A stretch of DNA of 64,000 bases from Oscillospiraceae bacterium (lineage in GTDB: Bacteria; Bacillota; Clostridia; Oscillospirales; Acutalibacteraceae). The stretch lies in NCBI GenBank assembly GCA_015065785.1, contig SVPR01000011.1, positions 1-64,000 of the forward strand, given 5' to 3'. The notes under the pieces are model-generated. The model was not told the DNA's origin. It did not search any database and saw only the letters and a list, made by a program, of their open reading frames with translations. This document shows positions 61,497-64,000 of the stretch, piece by piece. Within the stretch, counting starts at the first letter, position 1. The number at the start of each line of letters is the position of its first letter. A program made the translations under genes and the position numbers.

Positions 61497-61663
61497 AAGG
61501 AATGAGATATACTCAGATAGGTGTATTATGCCCAAAATTCAAAGTTAATTTGGATATTTTTAACACATTTTATGAGTAGAAATATAGTAAATGTATATAC
61601 CGACACATTTACAGGAATATAAAAATTCAGTAATTTTCTTACGAGAATTCGGAGGCTTTATTT

Positions 61664-62182
61664 ATGGCGCTTGAGTTAACAAGAAAAGGCGGTAACAACA
61701 AGGAACCGAAACCGCAAATAAACATTCTTCCTAAAATTGAGGAGTTTTTCCAGAAAAACCCGATAATGAAAATCGTTATTCCGGTTATCGGATTTTTGAT
61801 AATAGTTGCGATATTCTTATTGATTGTGTTTGGAGATAAGGTTCTTACAGAAAAGCCTGACGCAAGCACAGGAGTACAGAATCCAAACTCTAATGTTATT
61901 GAGGTGCTTCCCGGTGGTAACGATATTACCGACGAGAAGGTGCTTGAAATAATCAATAAAAACCCGCTTTCAGCAGATATACTTTCCACTGCGAAATATA
62001 CAGGCTACGCAAGTGGCTCAAGCGGTCTTAAAACAGCACTTATTGAAATAGGTTCACAGAAAGACATTCTAGTGCTTTCGATTGGTGAAACTGTTGGCGA
62101 GTCAAGCTGGGAAATTATTGAAATCAACGAAGACTATGTGCTATTAAAAGCAGGTAACGCTACTAAAAAGCTTACCAAATAA
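61664..62182 (+). CDS. Single-pass membrane protein, PilP/GspC-like
   Basis: A 172-residue protein with a basic cytoplasmic start, one membrane helix near residues 35-57 (IVIPVIGFLIIVAIFLLIVF), a Pro/Asn linker and a small C-terminal domain. The last 70 residues (LIEIGSQKDILVLSIGETVG, WEIIEINEDYVLLKAG) resemble the HR domain of PilP or GspC, which touches a secretin. The match is by pattern only. GGAGG lies 8 bases before the ATG. The next gene encodes a secretin-N-like protein, which supports the idea. Confidence 0.6.
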   Translation: MALELTRKGGNNKEPKPQINILPKIEEFFQKNPIMKIVIPVIGFLIIVAIFLLIVFGDKVLTEKPDASTGVQNPNSNVIEVLPGGNDITDEKVLEIINKNPLSADILSTAKYTGYASGSSGLKTALIEIGSQKDILVLSIGETVGESSWEIIEINEDYVLLKAGNATKKLTK

Positions 62183-62264
62183 ACTTGAAAATTACTTATT
62201 AAATTTATAGATTACAAGATATGTTACATATCAAAACTGGTCTTTTACTAGGAGGACAACTGAG

Positions 62265-64000
62265 ATGAAATTTAAAAATCAAGCATTGAAAACAATAAGC
62301 ATGTTTGCACTCGTACTCATTTTACTTATGGGTGCCGTGCTTCCGATGTCTGCTGCAGGTAGTGCACCTGACGAATATATGGCTACATATACAGTTAAAT
62401 CAGGCGACACACTTTCTTCTATTGCGGCAAAATATGGTGTTACTGTTGCAAGCATCGTAAAGGAAAATGATATTTCTGCTTCTGCAACACTTTACGCAGG
62501 TCAGACTCTTCACATTCCGGGAGCAACATCTGTTCACGAGGACTCAACAACATCTTTTGGCTCTTCAAGCACAATTACTGCTGAATTTAAAAATGCTGAC
62601 TTGGTTGGTGTTCTTGAAACAATTCTTGCACACACAGGCTACACAATGATTTTTAAAGGTAACACAACAACTGTTACTATCAGTCTTCCTGGCGTTTCTC
62701 CGCTTACTGCGATTGACTATGTTCTTCGTATGGTTGATATGACATATATCAAGCACGATAATATTATTTATGTTGGTAACGCATCAACCCTTAATGCAAG
62801 CTTTGCAGATAAGCAAGCGCTTACAAAGTTCAATGTTAAATATATCTCAGTTGAAACTCTTATGTCACAGCTTTCAACCCTTGGTGTATCTGCAACACTC
62901 GTAAAAATGGAAAACAATAACCGTGATTTCTGGCTTACAGGCACACCAATGCAATTAGCAAAAGTAAAAGACCTTATTAAAACACTTGATATTAAAAAGC
63001 ATGTTACAACAGGTAGTGGTGCTATCAGCTCAAGCCTCACAGCTATTGAATTAAAGCATATTCCTGCAAGTGAATTCAGCTCACTTCTTTCAACACTCGG
63101 TCTTCACGCCGGTATTACAATGACAGCTCACCCAATGACACTTTATGTTTATGTTTCAGGTGATGCTCTTAACGATATTATGAAAATCAAAAAGCTTGTT
63201 GACTTTGAGGATGTAAATGCAGAGGTTCCTTCAACAGGCACAGGCGAAGAGGGCGAAGACGCTACAAATAAAGACGAAAATAACAATACAAATACAGATA
63301 ATAAAAACGAAAATGAAAATGAAAACGGAAACGGAAACGGTGGCACAGCTTCAGATGTTATAATCAGCGACGGCGAAACATCACTCGTTAAGCTTACACT
63401 TCAGTACATAAACAAGGCTGCTGCTCAGAACATCCTTTCAACATTCGGTTACAAGGTAGATGTTCTTGGTCTTGCCCTTTATGAGAAAATTCTCTGGCTC
63501 CGTGGTGAAACTGAAGAAGTTGATGAGGCTATTGAACAAATTAAGCAACACGATATTTCAGGCAACAACACTGAAAAGGTTTCATTTACTTACGATTTAC
63601 AGAATATCGTTGCTTCAGAGCTTCAGAACAAGATTGGTAATATGGATATTGAGGGCGTTGAATTCTACTTCGGTTCTTACCCTGAACTTACAAAATCAAT
63701 TATTGTTTACTGTCCTGCAAATCAGGTTGAAAATGTTAAGAATGTTATAGCAACACTTGACAGTAACCTCGGTAAAATGTATTACCCAATTGCTACTATC
63801 ACTTCTGATGAAGAACTTCAGGCTCTTGCAACAAAAGAGGCACTCGTTGTTAAATTCCTTAACAATCCTGGTATTACAATTGATTCATTCATTGTTTCAG
63901 AAGACCTTGACCCAACTGCAGAAGGTGTTAAATACATCGTTTATGTTTGCGAATCACCTGAAAACATTGATTTGATTTCAAATATGTGGGCAACAATCGG
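62265..64000 (+). CDS. Secreted LysM protein with secretin N-like repeats (partial)
   Basis: Starts at ATG 62265 with GGAGG 9 bases upstream and is open to the window end (at least 578 residues). A signal peptide (MFALVLILLMGAVLPMSAAG) is followed by a LysM domain near 42-88 (YTVKSGDTLSSIAAKYGVTV, LYAGQTLHIPG). Next is an STN/N0-like unit (ADLVGVLETILAHTGYTMIF), then repeated secretin N1-like units (FNVKYISVETLMSQLSTLGV; IELKHIPASEFSSLLSTLGL; LQYINKAAAQNILSTFGYKV). An Asp/Asn/Glu-rich linker lies near 325-360. Whether a secretin barrel follows cannot be seen. Such domains normally belong to outer-membrane pores, so their use in a monoderm is odd. Confidence 0.8.
   Translation, partial: MKFKNQALKTISMFALVLILLMGAVLPMSAAGSAPDEYMATYTVKSGDTLSSIAAKYGVTVASIVKENDISASATLYAGQTLHIPGATSVHEDSTTSFGSSSTITAEFKNADLVGVLETILAHTGYTMIFKGNTTTVTISLPGVSPLTAIDYVLRMVDMTYIKHDNIIYVGNASTLNASFADKQALTKFNVKYISVETLMSQLSTLGVSATLVKMENNNRDFWLTGTPMQLAKVKDLIKTLDIKKHVTTGSGAISSSLTAIELKHIPASEFSSLLSTLGLHAGITMTAHPMTLYVYVSGDALNDIMKIKKLVDFEDVNAEVPSTGTGEEGEDATNKDENNNTNTDNKNENENENGNGNGGTASDVIISDGETSLVKLTLQYINKAAAQNILSTFGYKVDVLGLALYEKILWLRGETEEVDEAIEQIKQHDISGNNTEKVSFTYDLQNIVASELQNKIGNMDIEGVEFYFGSYPELTKSIIVYCPANQVENVKNVIATLDSNLGKMYYPIATITSDEELQALATKEALVVKFLNNPGITIDSFIVSEDLDPTAEGVKYIVYVCESPENIDLISNMWATI

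Overview
The window looks like a low-GC, spore-forming clostridium, most likely Oscillospirales/Ruminococcaceae. Support: spoIIR; a complete hrcA-grpE-dnaK-dnaJ operon under CIRCE; the Firmicute-type rplU-prp-rpmA order with an L27 N-terminal extension; a class I lysyl-tRNA synthetase (a scattered trait in clostridia); dockerin-like and cohesin-like secreted proteins; and GGAGG/AGGTGA ribosome binding sites. The lineage call is an inference from gene content.

Layout. 1-3600: accessory stretch with a zinc-ribbon membrane protein and an unrecognised three-gene operon. 3786-4347: four tRNA genes (Arg-ACG, Gly-GCC, Met-CAT, Glu-TTC). 4520-12600: mixed metabolic and small genes (orphan EutH, SGNH esterase, HelD, GNAT, XRE). 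12943-18913: class I LysRS with a tRNA-binding tail, PepD, NadE, GalT. 18974-24600: three SPFH proteins and a P1B ATPase in one operon. 25699-30498: heat-shock operon. 30666-38666: GT2/GtrA, L21-Prp-L27, pseudouridine synthase, PHP phosphatase, IspE, SpoIIR, AAA ATPase. 39870-44635: VWA protein, LRR protein and MoxR ATPase behind a leader terminator, then a cytidylate-kinase-like protein. 45204-46547: GdhA. 47442-55257: a 1664-residue secreted dockerin-like protein behind a long leader, then an operon with two secreted cohesin/dockerin-like proteins and two short peptides. 56348-61210: HprK-like kinase, PqqD-like RRE protein, Ser/His signal-peptidase-like protease, nucleotidyltransferase and Wzz/BY-kinase. 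61664-64000: PilP/GspC-like and LysM/secretin-like proteins, the last running off the window.

The most unusual things are two. First, the gaps are packed with a palindromic repeat family built from (i) tandem arrays with a strict 7-bp period whose sequence changes from copy to copy, (ii) a small hairpin whose stem changes from copy to copy but stays self-complementary, and (iii) a core palindrome carrying CTATCATTT/AAATGATAG, present ten times here. One copy encloses a four-helix-bundle (S23/bAvd-like) gene. A second palindromic family, also with covarying stems, flanks a DUF559 endonuclease-like gene. Second, the two short peptides share a YxxPxL leader, the motif read by the RRE protein in lasso-peptide systems, and lie just upstream of an RRE protein, an HprK-like kinase, a protease and a nucleotidyltransferase. 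No asparagine-synthetase-like cyclase or transglutaminase-like protease is visible, so this may be a different RiPP-like or secretion system.
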